This document shows positions 43,244 to 51,848 of a DNA stretch of 64,000 bases, piece by piece; position 1 is the first letter of the stretch; each line of letters opens with the position of its first letter. The stretch is taken from NCBI RefSeq assembly GCF_900215295.1, contig NZ_OCMF01000003.1, positions 1 through 64,000 of the forward strand, written 5' to 3'. This stretch comes from Salinimicrobium sediminis (GTDB lineage Bacteria > Bacteroidota > Bacteroidia > Flavobacteriales > Flavobacteriaceae). The notes beneath the pieces were generated by a model, which was not told the origin of the DNA, did not search any database, and saw only the letters and a program-made list of their open reading frames with translations. A program made the position numbers and the translations under genes.

Positions 43244-44065
43244 ATGGGAGCTGCAAAAAAGCTATTTAATTTCTATATCAACAGCAGCATACATGTGGCT
43301 TTAGCAGTAGTTTCCCTGGTCCTTATCACCTGGATAAACTTTGAAATTCCCTTAGAAAAAAACCTTTTGTTTTTTATCCTTTTTGGAAGCATTTGCGGTT
43401 ACAACTTTGTAAAGTACGCCGGCATTACGGGTTTGCACCACCGCAGCCTTACCAAAAGACTCAGATTTATTCAGGTTTTTACACTTTTATGCCTGGTTGG
43501 GTTATTGATTTCAATTTTCCTGGTGGAAATTCAGGTGCTTTTGTGGAGCGCTTTCTTCGGATTATTCACCCTGCTTTATGCGTTACCTGTTTTCAGCAAA
43601 CGCCGCAATCTTAGGAGCATCTCAGGAGTCAAGATTTTTATCATTGCTTTTGTATGGGCGGGAGTCACAGTAGTATTGCCGGTATTACCTTTCAAAAATA
43701 GCATTTTTGACACCCTTCTGCCGGAATTCCTGCAGCGGTTTCTCCTGGTGCTGGTGTGGATCCTGCCTTTTGAAATAAGAGACCTAAAATATGACCTGGA
43801 ACAACTGGGGACTTTGCCGCAACGCATTGGAGTAACCAAAACAAAGGTCCTTGGAATAATCTTATTGCTGGTGGTAATTGGTCTTGAATTGTGGAAAAGT
43901 ACTGCGACTGTCGCTTCAATATCGGCAATTATAATTATGTGCTTGGTAACAGGATTGCTGGTATGGTCCTCTAAAGAAAGACAAAGCCGCTATTTTGCTG
44001 CTTTTTGGGTGGAAGGTATTCCAATAATGTGGTTGGGATTGTTGTGGCTATTCAGTAGTTTTTGA
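43244..44065 (+). CDS. UbiA-like membrane protein with incomplete active site
   Basis: The 273-residue protein has about eight membrane segments. PFEIRDLKYDLEQLGTLPQRIG at about residues 180-201 matches the second Asp-rich motif of UbiA prenyltransferases (DxxxD followed by TLP). The first motif, normally NDxxDxxxD, reads CGYNFVKYAGI here and has lost its acidic residues. It may be a non-catalytic or altered relative; the family assignment is an inference. Its last 18 bases overlap the convergent anti-sigma gene. Confidence 0.65.
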   Translation: MGAAKKLFNFYINSSIHVALAVVSLVLITWINFEIPLEKNLLFFILFGSICGYNFVKYAGITGLHHRSLTKRLRFIQVFTLLCLVGLLISIFLVEIQVLLWSAFFGLFTLLYALPVFSKRRNLRSISGVKIFIIAFVWAGVTVVLPVLPFKNSIFDTLLPEFLQRFLLVLVWILPFEIRDLKYDLEQLGTLPQRIGVTKTKVLGIILLLVVIGLELWKSTATVASISAIIIMCLVTGLLVWSSKERQSRYFAAFWVEGIPIMWLGLLWLFSSF

Positions 44066-44293
44066 ATTTCCGTTCTTCATGTGTTGTTTAAAGATCTCTT
44101 TCTGTTCGGCTGAACATGGTTTAATATCTGCCTTTTTAATCAGGCCCGTTAGCTTCCGGTTGTTTTGGTAATAGTCTTTGCAGGTCTTACAAAAAAAGAG
44201 ATGAAGTTTAAGTCTTAACTTCTCCCGCAGGTTTGCTTCTTTATATTCTGCTTTATTGCAAACGCTGGCTGCCTCTCTGCAGCTAAGTTTCAT
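44048..44293 (-). CDS. Zinc-finger anti-sigma factor-like protein
   Basis: The 81-residue soluble protein has the ZAS pattern: an early Cys in MKLSCREAASVC and the cluster HLFFCKTCKDYY near residue 37, giving HxxxCxxC. It has no membrane helix. ATG 44293 is chosen because AAGGGAATA precedes it; an alternative ATG at 44311 adds six residues. It lies directly after the ECF sigma gene and probably binds that sigma factor. Confidence 0.75.
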   Translation of the reverse strand: MKLSCREAASVCNKAEYKEANLREKLRLKLHLFFCKTCKDYYQNNRKLTGLIKKADIKPCSAEQKEIFKQHMKNGNSKTTE

Positions 44294-44312
44294 AATACTT
44301 ATTCCCTTCATA

Positions 44313-44864
44313 CTAAAACCAGTTTTTCTCCAGGCATTTGGCCAGAGAAGTTCTGGCTCTATGAATGATCACCCAAAGGTTAGACGGACTAATATTGAAT
44401 TCATTACAAATGGTTTCTGTGTCTAAACCATCAATTGTTTTCATTTTGAAGATCTTTGCCTGCTTTTCATTGAGCTGGTCCAGGCAATCCAGAATGGCAA
44501 GACCCAGTTCCCGATTCTCCATTTGATCTTCGGCAGTCATGTCAGAAAGATCTGCAACCCGCTCTTCCAGCCAGTCTCCCTCATTATCGCTGTCGGGAAA
44601 GTTCATTTTCACTTCGGCCTGACCTTTATTTGAATTGGATTTGCGGTAATGATCAATGATCTTTCGCTTAAGAATAGAGATCAACCATGTCCTTTCCGAA
44701 GCTTCCCCTTTAAAATTCTTCATGGAATTTAAACCCGCCAAAAAGGTTTCTGAAATAATATCATTCGCCACCTCCCGGTCATTTACCCGCACGATAGTAT
44801 AATTGAACAGGTAATCTGAATACCGGTCAACCCATTTTTCCGGATCAAGTTGGTTTTCTTCCAT
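44313..44864 (-). CDS. ECF-type RNA polymerase sigma factor
   Basis: The 183-residue sigma-70 family protein has region 2 (DYLFNYTIVRVNDREVANDIISETFLAGL, then ASERTWLISILKRKIIDHYRK) and region 4 (LNEKQAKIFKMKTIDGLDTETICNEFNISPSNLWVIIHRARTSL). ATG 44864 is chosen rather than 44888 because a -7 box overlaps the upstream start. The anti-sigma gene follows. Its targets are unknown. Confidence 0.9.
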   Translation of the reverse strand: MEENQLDPEKWVDRYSDYLFNYTIVRVNDREVANDIISETFLAGLNSMKNFKGEASERTWLISILKRKIIDHYRKSNSNKGQAEVKMNFPDSDNEGDWLEERVADLSDMTAEDQMENRELGLAILDCLDQLNEKQAKIFKMKTIDGLDTETICNEFNISPSNLWVIIHRARTSLAKCLEKNWF

Positions 44865-44885
44865 TTTTGGATGGTTGGAGTCTCT

Positions 44886-44893
44886 CAAAAATA
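44886..44893 (-). promoter_or_regulatory. -7 box of ECF sigma/anti-sigma pair
   Basis: On the minus strand TATTTTTG, 21 bases before ATG 44864. It overlaps the upstream in-frame ATG at 44888, which rules that start out if the promoter is real. Confidence 0.6.
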
Positions 44894-44973
44894 GGAAAAG
44901 ATTTAGTTAATACTTTCTCAAGTTTCACTAAACCTTTTTCTATTGCTGCGGAAAGAGCTGATCCTTCCCTGAA

Positions 44974-47007
44974 TTATTTCTTCGGAAGCAATCCTGCCCG
45001 TCGTAAAAGGGCTTCCGGGGCAGCCTCTCTCCCCCTGAAGCGTTTGTACAAGGTCAATGGATGCTCTGTGCCGCCCCTGGAAAGAACCGTCTCCCTGAAT
45101 TTGTCTGCAGTTTTCCTGTCAAAAATGCCATTTTCAGTAAAGAATTCAAAAGCATCGGCATCCAGCACTTCTGCCCATTTATAGGAATAATAGCCCGCAG
45201 CATAGCCTCCCTGGAAAATATGGGAGAAAGAGGTACTCATGCAATTCTCTTTAACTTCGGGATATAATTGTGTGGGTTCAAAGGCCTTTTCTTCATGCGC
45301 CTTTACATCTGTAATGCCAGAAGGATCCTGCCCGTGCCAGCTCATGTCAAGCATTCCGAAGCTAAGCTGTCTTAGTGTTGCCATTCCTTCATGAAAAGTA
45401 GCCGAATCCTTTATTTTTTGTATCAATTCCTCCGGAATTATTTCCCCGGTCTCAAAATGTTTAGCGAAGAGTTTTAAGGCTTCTTTTTCATAGCACCAGT
45501 TCTCCAATACCTGGCTTGGCAGTTCCACAAAATCCCAGTACACATTGGTTCCCGAAGTACCCGGATAAGTAGTATTAGCCAGCATCCCATGTAGGGCATG
45601 ACCAAATTCGTGGAAAAGTGTCGTCACCTCATTGAAGGTTAGGAGGGAAGGCTCCTCCTCTGTGGGTTTTGTGAAATTGCAGACAATGGAAATATGTGGT
45701 CGCTCTTCTTTGTTGTTTAGGCGGTATTGAGATTTATAAGAGGTCATCCATGCGCCGCCGCGTTTTCCTTCCCGGGGATGAAAATCGGCATAAAACAAGG
45801 CTATTTCTTTTCCGGCTTCGTCTGTGACCTTATAAGTAGTGACTTCAGGATGATAGACCTCTACATCAAAAACCTGCTCAAAGTTAAGACCGTACAATTT
45901 TTCAGCAACTAAGAAGACGCCGTTGATCACCCTGTTAAGCTCAAAATAAGGTTTTAGCTTCTCGTCATCAAGATCAAAAAGTTTTTGTTTCAGTTTTTCT
46001 GAATAATATGCGGCATCCCATTTTTCGAGTCGGCCGATCGCATCAAGCTCTCTGGCGAAATTTTCTAATTCCGAAAATTCCTTTTGAGCAGCAGGTTTGG
46101 CTTTTTCCAGAAGTTCCTCCATAAAAGAATTCACTTTTTCGGGGGTTTCGGCCATACGCTCCTCAAGAGTAAAATGAGCATATGTCGGATAGCCTAAAAG
46201 ATTGGCCTTTTGATGCCTGAGTTTCACAATTTTTAGGACATTCTCCTGGTTGTCCAGTTCATCCCCGTGAAATCCTTTGGCCCCAAATGCTATTGCCAGT
46301 TCTTTACGCAATTCCCTATTCTTCGCATACTTCATGAAAGGAATAAAACTGGGGTAATGTAAGTTGAAGATCCAGCCTTCTTTATTCTTTTCTTTTGCCA
46401 ACATTCTTGCCGCAGTTCTCACTCCTTTAGGCAATCCTTCGAGGTCTTCCTCTTTGGTGATATGCAGTTCATAGCGGTTGGTCTCTGCGAGCACATTCTC
46501 ACCAAAATTGAGACTTAAAGCGGCAAGTTCTTTATCGAGCTTCCTTAACTGCTGTTTTTGTTCCGCGTTAAGGTTGGCCCCGTTGCGGGTAAACATCTTG
46601 TACTTCTTGTCAAGGAGCGTACTTTGTTCCACGTTGAGGTCCAGAGAATCCCTTTGTTCATAAACAGCTTTCACTTTTTTGAAAAGTACAGGATCCTGGA
46701 TGACGTCATTTTTAAAATCTGTCAACACCGGAGAGATCTCCTGCGCCAGCTTCTGGATCTCATCATTGGTTTCGGCTGAATTTATATTAAAGAAAATGCT
46801 GGTGATGCGATCCAGTTTTTCTCCTGCAAAATCCAGTTTTTCAATGGTGTTTTTAAAACTGGGGGCTTCAGTAGAAGCGGTGATCTCTGCTATATCTTTC
46901 CTTGCAAGCTCAATGGCCTCCTCTATTGCCGGTTTGTAATGTTCTGTTTTTATTTTCATGAAAGGAGCAGTATCGAACGGCTCCAAAAGCGGGTTTCCTT
47001 TTATCAT
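44974..47007 (-). CDS. M3 family oligopeptidase, peptidyl-dipeptidase Dcp-like
   Basis: The 677-residue thimet-oligopeptidase-family enzyme carries the zinc motif TLFHEFGHALHGML (HExxH) and a downstream Glu ligand in YWDFVELPSQVLENW. The C-terminal lid contains HIFQGGYAAGYYSYKWAEVLDADAF. No signal peptide is present, so it probably degrades peptides in the cytoplasm. ATG 47007 is preferred to TTG 47013. Confidence 0.94.
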   Translation of the reverse strand: MIKGNPLLEPFDTAPFMKIKTEHYKPAIEEAIELARKDIAEITASTEAPSFKNTIEKLDFAGEKLDRITSIFFNINSAETNDEIQKLAQEISPVLTDFKNDVIQDPVLFKKVKAVYEQRDSLDLNVEQSTLLDKKYKMFTRNGANLNAEQKQQLRKLDKELAALSLNFGENVLAETNRYELHITKEEDLEGLPKGVRTAARMLAKEKNKEGWIFNLHYPSFIPFMKYAKNRELRKELAIAFGAKGFHGDELDNQENVLKIVKLRHQKANLLGYPTYAHFTLEERMAETPEKVNSFMEELLEKAKPAAQKEFSELENFARELDAIGRLEKWDAAYYSEKLKQKLFDLDDEKLKPYFELNRVINGVFLVAEKLYGLNFEQVFDVEVYHPEVTTYKVTDEAGKEIALFYADFHPREGKRGGAWMTSYKSQYRLNNKEERPHISIVCNFTKPTEEEPSLLTFNEVTTLFHEFGHALHGMLANTTYPGTSGTNVYWDFVELPSQVLENWCYEKEALKLFAKHFETGEIIPEELIQKIKDSATFHEGMATLRQLSFGMLDMSWHGQDPSGITDVKAHEEKAFEPTQLYPEVKENCMSTSFSHIFQGGYAAGYYSYKWAEVLDADAFEFFTENGIFDRKTADKFRETVLSRGGTEHPLTLYKRFRGREAAPEALLRRAGLLPKK

Positions 47008-47100
47008 AAACAATTTTATATTACCTTAATAGAGAGTCATTTAACTAAATTTTTAGAAAAAATTGGTTTTTTTCTAAAAAAATTCTTTACTTCACCTTAT

Positions 47101-47108
47101 CAAAAATA
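47101..47108 (-). promoter_or_regulatory. Candidate -7 box of M3 peptidase
   Basis: On the minus strand TATTTTTG about 93 bases before the ATG. No matching -33 element is clear. Confidence 0.35.
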
Positions 47109-47188
47109 TTAACGATAGTAGCTTTAGGTTTTTGATTAATATATTTAGAATGGTTAATAAATACTATTAAAACAACAAATGCTACTTC

Positions 47189-47220
47189 AAAGCCACGTGA
47201 AAGCGTGGCTTTACTTTTTT
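47189..47220. terminator. Hairpin downstream of purE
   Basis: AAAGCCACG and CGTGGCTTT form a 9-bp stem over a short loop. The plus strand continues ACTTTTTT, while the minus strand, where purE ends, continues GAAG. It probably marks the purE end but is weak in that orientation. Confidence 0.5.
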
Positions 47221-47696
47221 ATTTCCTTTGCGCCTTCCAGTACTTTCTGTTTCAGGCTTTCCTTGTAAGCTACAATTTTTTCCAGAATTTCTGAATTTGC
47301 ACTACCCAGGATCTGAGCTGCCAGAATTCCTGCATTTTTAGCACCATTAAGCGCCACAGTGGCCACGGGTACGCCGCCAGGCATTTGAAGAATCGATAGT
47401 ACAGAATCCCACCCGTCAATGGAATTACTCGATTTTACCGGCACTCCGATGACCGGAAGTGGAGAAAGGGAAGCGATCATTCCCGGTAGGTGCGCGGCGC
47501 CCCCGGCGCCGGCAATGATCACTTTGATGTCGCGATGATGAGCATTTTTTCCGTAATCGAAAAGTTTGTCGGGGGTACGGTGGGCAGAGACTATATCTAC
47601 TTCGGTCTCGATCCCAAAAGATGCTAAAATGTCGATGGCTTCCTGCATTACCGGCAAATCGCTGGTGCTGCCCATGATGATCCCTATTTTGCTCAT
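47211..47696 (-). CDS. purE: N5-carboxyaminoimidazole ribonucleotide mutase
   Basis: The 161-residue class I PurE converts N5-CAIR to CAIR in purine synthesis. The signature GIIMGSTSDLPVMQEA at the N-terminus binds substrate phosphate. SAHRTPDKLFDY supplies the catalytic His, and IIAGAGGAAHLPGM and PVIGVPVKSS follow. It lies 53 bases after purK on the same strand, separated by a small hairpin. Confidence 0.96.
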   Translation of the reverse strand: MSKIGIIMGSTSDLPVMQEAIDILASFGIETEVDIVSAHRTPDKLFDYGKNAHHRDIKVIIAGAGGAAHLPGMIASLSPLPVIGVPVKSSNSIDGWDSVLSILQMPGGVPVATVALNGAKNAGILAAQILGSANSEILEKIVAYKESLKQKVLEGAKEIKK

Positions 47697-47708
47697 GTTA
47701 TAAAGTTT

Positions 47709-47740
47709 AGACCTCTCAGATTTTAAAAACCTGAAGGTCT
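47709..47740. repeat. Imperfect hairpin between purK and purE
   Basis: AGACCT-CTCAG pairs with CTG-AAGGTCT around an A/T loop. Its pattern resembles the CCT..AGGTTTT/AAAACCT..AGG hairpins at 19761 and 19900, suggesting a shared small repeat family. Confidence 0.5.
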
Positions 47741-47749
47741 GTTATATTA

Positions 47750-48904
47750 TTAACTTATTACTCTTATAGTCTTTTTAACTTCTTCAGCAATCTTCCTGGC
47801 TTCAGAAAGATCTGCATTTACGATCGTCACATGTCCCATTTTTCTGAAAGGCCGCGTGATCTTCTTTCCGTAGATGTGGGGAGTGACGCCCTTTAGTTTC
47901 AGGATCTCTGAAATGTTCTCATAAACGACATTTCCGGTATAGCCTTCTTCGCCAACAAGATTTACCATCACGCCGCCGGCTTTGCTTTCTGTTTCTCCAA
48001 GGGGAAGATCAAGGATCGCCCTTAAATGTTGTTCAAATTGGTTGGTAAACGCGGCTTCTATGCTGTAATGCCCGCTATTGTGTGGCCTTGGCGCTACTTC
48101 ATTCACCAGGATCTCATCCTCTTCGGTTTGAAACATCTCTACCGCAAGTAGACCCACATGTTGATATGCTTCGGAAACTTTTTCGGCCACTTTTCGAGCC
48201 TTTTCAGCTACGGAAGCATCTATACGCGCCGGACAAATTACATATTCCACCTGATTGGCTTCAGGGTGAAATTCCATTTCCACAACTGGATAAGTTTTTA
48301 CTTCTCCTGAAGGATTTCGTGCCACGATCACTGCCAGTTCGTTCTTGAATGGGATAAGGTCTTCGGCAATACACTCAGTTTCCGGAAGATCTTCTGCAGC
48401 ATCCATATTTTTTATTATCGCAACACCTTTTCCGTCGTACCCGCCTGTGGTACTTTTCCAGACCAAAGGCAGCGAAATTTCTCCTTTTTGAAGCCCTTCC
48501 AAAAATGCCTTTTTTGAAGGGCATTTTTTGTATGCGGCTGTCGGAATTTCGTGGCTGCTGAAAAAATCCTTTTGCACTCCTTTATCCTGGATCCTCTTCA
48601 GGGTTTGTGAGGATGGATAGACTTTCTTGCCTTCAGCTTCCAGTTTTTCAAGCGCGTCAACATTGACCCCTTCAATCTCAAAGGTTATTACATCTGCCTT
48701 TCTTCCGAAGTTAAGCACTGTATCATAGTCCATGAGATCGCCCCGTGTGAATTCGTTACAGGCAATGCGGCAGGGAGCTTCTGCACTTGGATCAAGTACA
48801 ATAGTTTGTATATCAAATTTCCGCGTTTCGTAAAGCAGCATCTTGCCCAACTGGCCGCCGCCAAGGATCCCGAGGGTGAAATCTGAAGAAAAGAAATTCG
48901 TCAT
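47750..48904 (-). CDS. purK: 5-(carboxyamino)imidazole ribonucleotide synthase
   Basis: The 384-residue ATP-grasp enzyme carboxylates AIR to N5-CAIR using ATP and bicarbonate, feeding PurE. The N-terminal LGILGGGQLGKMLL, the central SLPLVWKSTTGGYDGKGVAII ATP loop, the ligand segment EILVNEVAPRPHNSGHYSIEA and the C-terminal RKMGHVTIV are all present. Together with purE it forms the two-step bacterial route. A -7 box precedes it by 16 bases. Confidence 0.96.
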   Translation of the reverse strand: MTNFFSSDFTLGILGGGQLGKMLLYETRKFDIQTIVLDPSAEAPCRIACNEFTRGDLMDYDTVLNFGRKADVITFEIEGVNVDALEKLEAEGKKVYPSSQTLKRIQDKGVQKDFFSSHEIPTAAYKKCPSKKAFLEGLQKGEISLPLVWKSTTGGYDGKGVAIIKNMDAAEDLPETECIAEDLIPFKNELAVIVARNPSGEVKTYPVVEMEFHPEANQVEYVICPARIDASVAEKARKVAEKVSEAYQHVGLLAVEMFQTEEDEILVNEVAPRPHNSGHYSIEAAFTNQFEQHLRAILDLPLGETESKAGGVMVNLVGEEGYTGNVVYENISEILKLKGVTPHIYGKKITRPFRKMGHVTIVNADLSEARKIAEEVKKTIRVIS

Positions 48905-48920
48905 TAAAGCGGTGTTTCAG

Positions 48921-48928
48921 CAAAAATA
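48921..48928 (-). promoter_or_regulatory. -7 box of purK-purE
   Basis: On the minus strand TATTTTTG, 16 bases before the purK ATG. Confidence 0.55.
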
Positions 48929-49004
48929 ATTTTAAAAATCAAGAATGCCGCAAGATTCAATTAGAAATGCGCAGGCATTGACATGATGAGTTGAATGGAA
49001 TATG

Positions 49005-49012
49005 TATCTTTG
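49005..49012 (+). promoter_or_regulatory. -7 box of the hpt-adk gene
   Basis: TATCTTTG overlaps the first codons of the longest ORF (ATG 48995) and lies 21 bases before TTG 49034. This favours the TTG as the true start. Confidence 0.55.
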
Positions 49013-49033
49013 CTTCCCAAAAATAATTTTGTT

Positions 49034-50143
49034 TTGGTACAATTACACGATCTAAAATTTACCCCTTTTATTTCTGAATCTGAGATCAATGCAGGCATCG
49101 AGAAGGTGGCTGCGCAGATCAATGCCGATTTTGAAGGAGAAACTCCGGTATTCCTGGGGATCCTGAATGGCGCTTTTTTGTTTGCAGCCGAACTTATAAA
49201 AAAGTTTAAAGGAGATTGTGAAGTGCATTTTGTGCGGCTAAGCTCGTATGAGGGTACCGGTACCACCGGAAAAGTGGAATCTTTAATGGGCCTTACCGAA
49301 TCTCTTAAGGGAAGGCAGGTGATCATTATTGAAGATATTGTAGATACAGGGAATACTATTGAAAGTATAGATAAGATCCTTAAAAGGGAGGAAGTGGAGT
49401 CTTATAAAATTGCAACTCTTTTTTATAAACCTGCTGCCTATCATAAGTCTCTTCATATAGATTATATAGGTCTGGAGATCCCAAATGATTTTATAGTTGG
49501 ATACGGACTCGATTATAACGGCCTGGGAAGAAATCTCACCCAGGTTTATAAACTTAAAAATACTAAAATGACAAACCTCGTGCTGTTTGGACCTCCGGGA
49601 GCGGGCAAAGGAACCCAGGCTACCATTCTTAAAGATCATTATAACCTAAAACATATTTCCACGGGAGATGTCTTTAGGTACAATATCAAAAACGAGACTG
49701 AACTGGGAAAATTGGCAAAAGCCTATATGGATAAAGGCCAGTTGGTACCCGATACAGTTACCATTGATATGCTGAAGGCTGAGGTGAGACAGGCAAGTGA
49801 GGGCAATGGTTTCATTTTCGACGGATTTCCACGTACTGTGGCACAGGCCGAAGCCCTGGAAGAATTCCTGAACGAGGAAGGAACCCAGGTAAGTGCGATG
49901 ATTGCTTTGGAAGTTGATGATGAGATCCTTGTACAGCGTCTACTTGAACGCGGAAAGACATCGGGAAGGCCCGATGATGCCAATGAACTGGTTATTCGCA
50001 AACGCATTAAAGTTTATTACGAAGAAACTGCTATCTTAAAGCAGTTTTATCTGAAAGAAAATAAATATTTTGGAATAAACGGAGTAGGAACCATACAGGA
50101 GATCACCAACCGTTTAAAAGAAGTTATTGACCAACTGGTCTAA
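49034..50143 (+). CDS. Fused hypoxanthine phosphoribosyltransferase-adenylate kinase
   Basis: One 369-residue reading frame joins two purine enzymes. Residues 1-178 form an HPRT: GILNGAFLFAAELI, the PRPP loop VIIIEDIVDTGNTIESI, and the family ending IVGYGLDYNGLGRNLTQVYKL. From an internal Met at 49568 it is a complete adenylate kinase: LVLFGPPGAGKGTQ P-loop, HISTGDVFR, FIFDGFPRTVAQA and LLERGKTSGRPDD, lacking the long zinc lid. TTG 49034 gives the normal HPRT N-terminus (VQLHDLKFTPFISESEI); ATG 48995 would add 13 residues over a promoter box. It would salvage hypoxanthine or guanine to IMP or GMP and equilibrate AMP, ADP and ATP. obgE follows. Confidence 0.9.
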   Translation: MVQLHDLKFTPFISESEINAGIEKVAAQINADFEGETPVFLGILNGAFLFAAELIKKFKGDCEVHFVRLSSYEGTGTTGKVESLMGLTESLKGRQVIIIEDIVDTGNTIESIDKILKREEVESYKIATLFYKPAAYHKSLHIDYIGLEIPNDFIVGYGLDYNGLGRNLTQVYKLKNTKMTNLVLFGPPGAGKGTQATILKDHYNLKHISTGDVFRYNIKNETELGKLAKAYMDKGQLVPDTVTIDMLKAEVRQASEGNGFIFDGFPRTVAQAEALEEFLNEEGTQVSAMIALEVDDEILVQRLLERGKTSGRPDDANELVIRKRIKVYYEETAILKQFYLKENKYFGINGVGTIQEITNRLKEVIDQLV

Positions 50144-50176
50144 CACCATCCCGGATTCCGGGTTAAGAAAGAAAGA

Positions 50177-51184
50177 ATGACTGAAGGTAATTTTGTTGAT
50201 TATGTTAAGATCCATGTTTCATCCGGAAACGGGGGTAAAGGATCCGCCCATTTACACCGGGAGAAATATGTAGCCAAAGGCGGTCCAGATGGAGGAGATG
50301 GTGGCCGTGGAGGGCATGTGATCTTGAGGGGGAACAAAAACCTTTGGACACTGTTTCATCTTAAGTTCAAAAGACATGTGAAAGCAGGCCATGGAGAACA
50401 TGGCAGTAAACAACGAAGTACCGGGGCCGACGGGCAGGATGAGATCATCGATGTCCCATTAGGAACTGTTATTCGCGATACTGAAACCCAGGAAGTACTT
50501 CATGAAATTACAGAAGACGGACAGGAAATCGTTGTTGCCGAAGGTGGAAAAGGGGGATTAGGTAACTGGCATTTTAAGTCATCCACTAATCAAACGCCAA
50601 GGTATGCCCAACCCGGAATTCCCGGCGAGGAGCATGACGTCACTCTGGAGCTTAAGATCCTGGCCGACGTCGGCCTGGTTGGGTTTCCAAATGCCGGGAA
50701 ATCTACATTGCTTTCAGTGATCACTGCCGCCAAGCCTAAAATAGCCGATTACGAATTCACCACTCTAAAACCTAACTTAGGAATTGTTGAATATCGCGAT
50801 TTTAAGACCTTTGTGGTAGCCGATATTCCCGGAATTATTGAAGGCGCTGCAGAAGGAAAGGGAATAGGACATCGGTTCCTGAGGCATATTGAAAGAAACT
50901 CAACACTGCTATTTTTGATCCCTGCAGATGCTAAAGATATCAAGAAGCAGTACGAGATCCTGCTGGATGAATTGCGCCGCTACAATCCTGAAATGCTGGA
51001 CAAGGACAGATTGATTGCAATCTCCAAAAGCGACATGCTTGACAGCGAATTAAAAGCAGAAATTAAAAAGGAACTTGACGGAAGTTTGGGTGCACCTTAT
51101 ATTTTCATTTCTTCTGTAGCACAACAGGGACTTACCGAATTAAAAGATAAACTTTGGGAGATGTTGAACAAGGAGACTGTATAA
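50177..51184 (+). CDS. obgE: Obg family GTPase
   Basis: The 335-residue ribosome-associated GTPase has the glycine-rich Obg domain at residues 1-160 ([42 protein letters not shown]). The G domain follows with G1 [12 protein letters not shown]3 [20 protein letters not shown] and G4 ISKSDML. It lacks the C-terminal OCT extension of some Obg proteins, as is common in Bacteroidota. It supports 50S maturation and stress responses. Confidence 0.95.
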   Translation: MTEGNFVDYVKIHVSSGNGGKGSAHLHREKYVAKGGPDGGDGGRGGHVILRGNKNLWTLFHLKFKRHVKAGHGEHGSKQRSTGADGQDEIIDVPLGTVIRDTETQEVLHEITEDGQEIVVAEGGKGGLGNWHFKSSTNQTPRYAQPGIPGEEHDVTLELKILADVGLVGFPNAGKSTLLSVITAAKPKIADYEFTTLKPNLGIVEYRDFKTFVVADIPGIIEGAAEGKGIGHRFLRHIERNSTLLFLIPADAKDIKKQYEILLDELRRYNPEMLDKDRLIAISKSDMLDSELKAEIKKELDGSLGAPYIFISSVAQQGLTELKDKLWEMLNKETV

Positions 51185-51203
51185 TTCCTTGTTAATCTCT
51201 TAA

Positions 51204-51230
51204 TTGTCAGGAGTGTTTTCTTTATTTTTA
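51204..51230 (+). promoter_or_regulatory. Promoter of DUF4136 lipoprotein gene
   Basis: TTG (51204-51206) and TATTTTTA (51223-51230) are separated by 16 bases. The ATG follows 14 bases after the -7 box. Confidence 0.45.
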
Positions 51231-51244
51231 AGGAAAACACTGTT

Positions 51245-51766
51245 ATGAAATCATATTTTTTTATAGGTTTATTTTTCCTTTTAGTCTCCTGTGGCGGGAC
51301 TCAGGTGGTTTATGACTACGATCAGCAGGCCAACTTTTCAGAATATTCTTCCGTTGCTATTTATCCCGAGATTCGAACCGGATTAAGTCCATTAGATGAG
51401 AAAAGACTCCTTAGCAGTGTCGAAAATGCGCTTAGGGAGAAAAATTTGTACAGTTCCCAAAATACTGATCTATACCTCAATATTTACACAGAAGAATACC
51501 AGGAGCAAAGCGGAAGCAGCCTGGGAGTAGGTGTGGGTGGAACCGGCAGGAATGTCGGAGTAGGGGTGAGCGGAGGTATTCCTATAGGAGGACCTCAGAC
51601 CTTCCTGAGACTAACATTTGATCTTATCGATGTAGAAACTGACGCTCTGGTATGGCAGGCGGTCGTGGATAGCAAGTTTAACTTTAATGCTTCTCCTGAA
51701 GAGCGACAAAATCGCTTTGATGCTATAGTAGAAAAAGCTTTAGAAGGTTACCCTCCAAAAAGGTAA
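51245..51766 (+). CDS. DUF4136 domain lipoprotein
   Basis: The 173-residue lipoprotein has lipobox LLVSCG (Cys16). The DUF4136 pattern follows: VVYDYDQQANFSEYSSVAIYP near the N-terminus, a Gly-rich hairpin (GVGVGGTGRNVGVGVSGG), and LRLTFDLIDVETDALVWQAVVDSKF. Function unknown; probably anchored to the outer membrane. Confidence 0.85.
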   Translation: MKSYFFIGLFFLLVSCGGTQVVYDYDQQANFSEYSSVAIYPEIRTGLSPLDEKRLLSSVENALREKNLYSSQNTDLYLNIYTEEYQEQSGSSLGVGVGGTGRNVGVGVSGGIPIGGPQTFLRLTFDLIDVETDALVWQAVVDSKFNFNASPEERQNRFDAIVEKALEGYPPKR

Positions 51767-51798
51767 TTCCGTAAACTAATTTTAAACTTCGTCAAATT

Positions 51799-51827
51799 AA
51801 AAAGGCCCTGATCTCTCAGGGCCTTTT
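51799..51827. terminator. Bidirectional terminator between DUF4136 and OmpA-family genes
   Basis: AAAAAGGCCCTGA and TCAGGGCCTTTTT form a 13-bp perfect stem with A and T runs on either side, serving both convergent genes. Confidence 0.9.
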
Positions 51828-51848
51828 TGTGGTTAGTTAGTTAGATGC

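Noticed and set aside
44865-44888. Longer N-terminus for the ECF sigma factor
   Set aside because: The start at 44888 overlaps a TATTTTTG box; ATG 44864 has the usual promoter spacing.
48995-49033. ATG 48995 as start of the hpt-adk gene
   Set aside because: The -7 box TATCTTTG lies inside this extension and family HPRT proteins begin at about TTG 49034. Not fully excluded.
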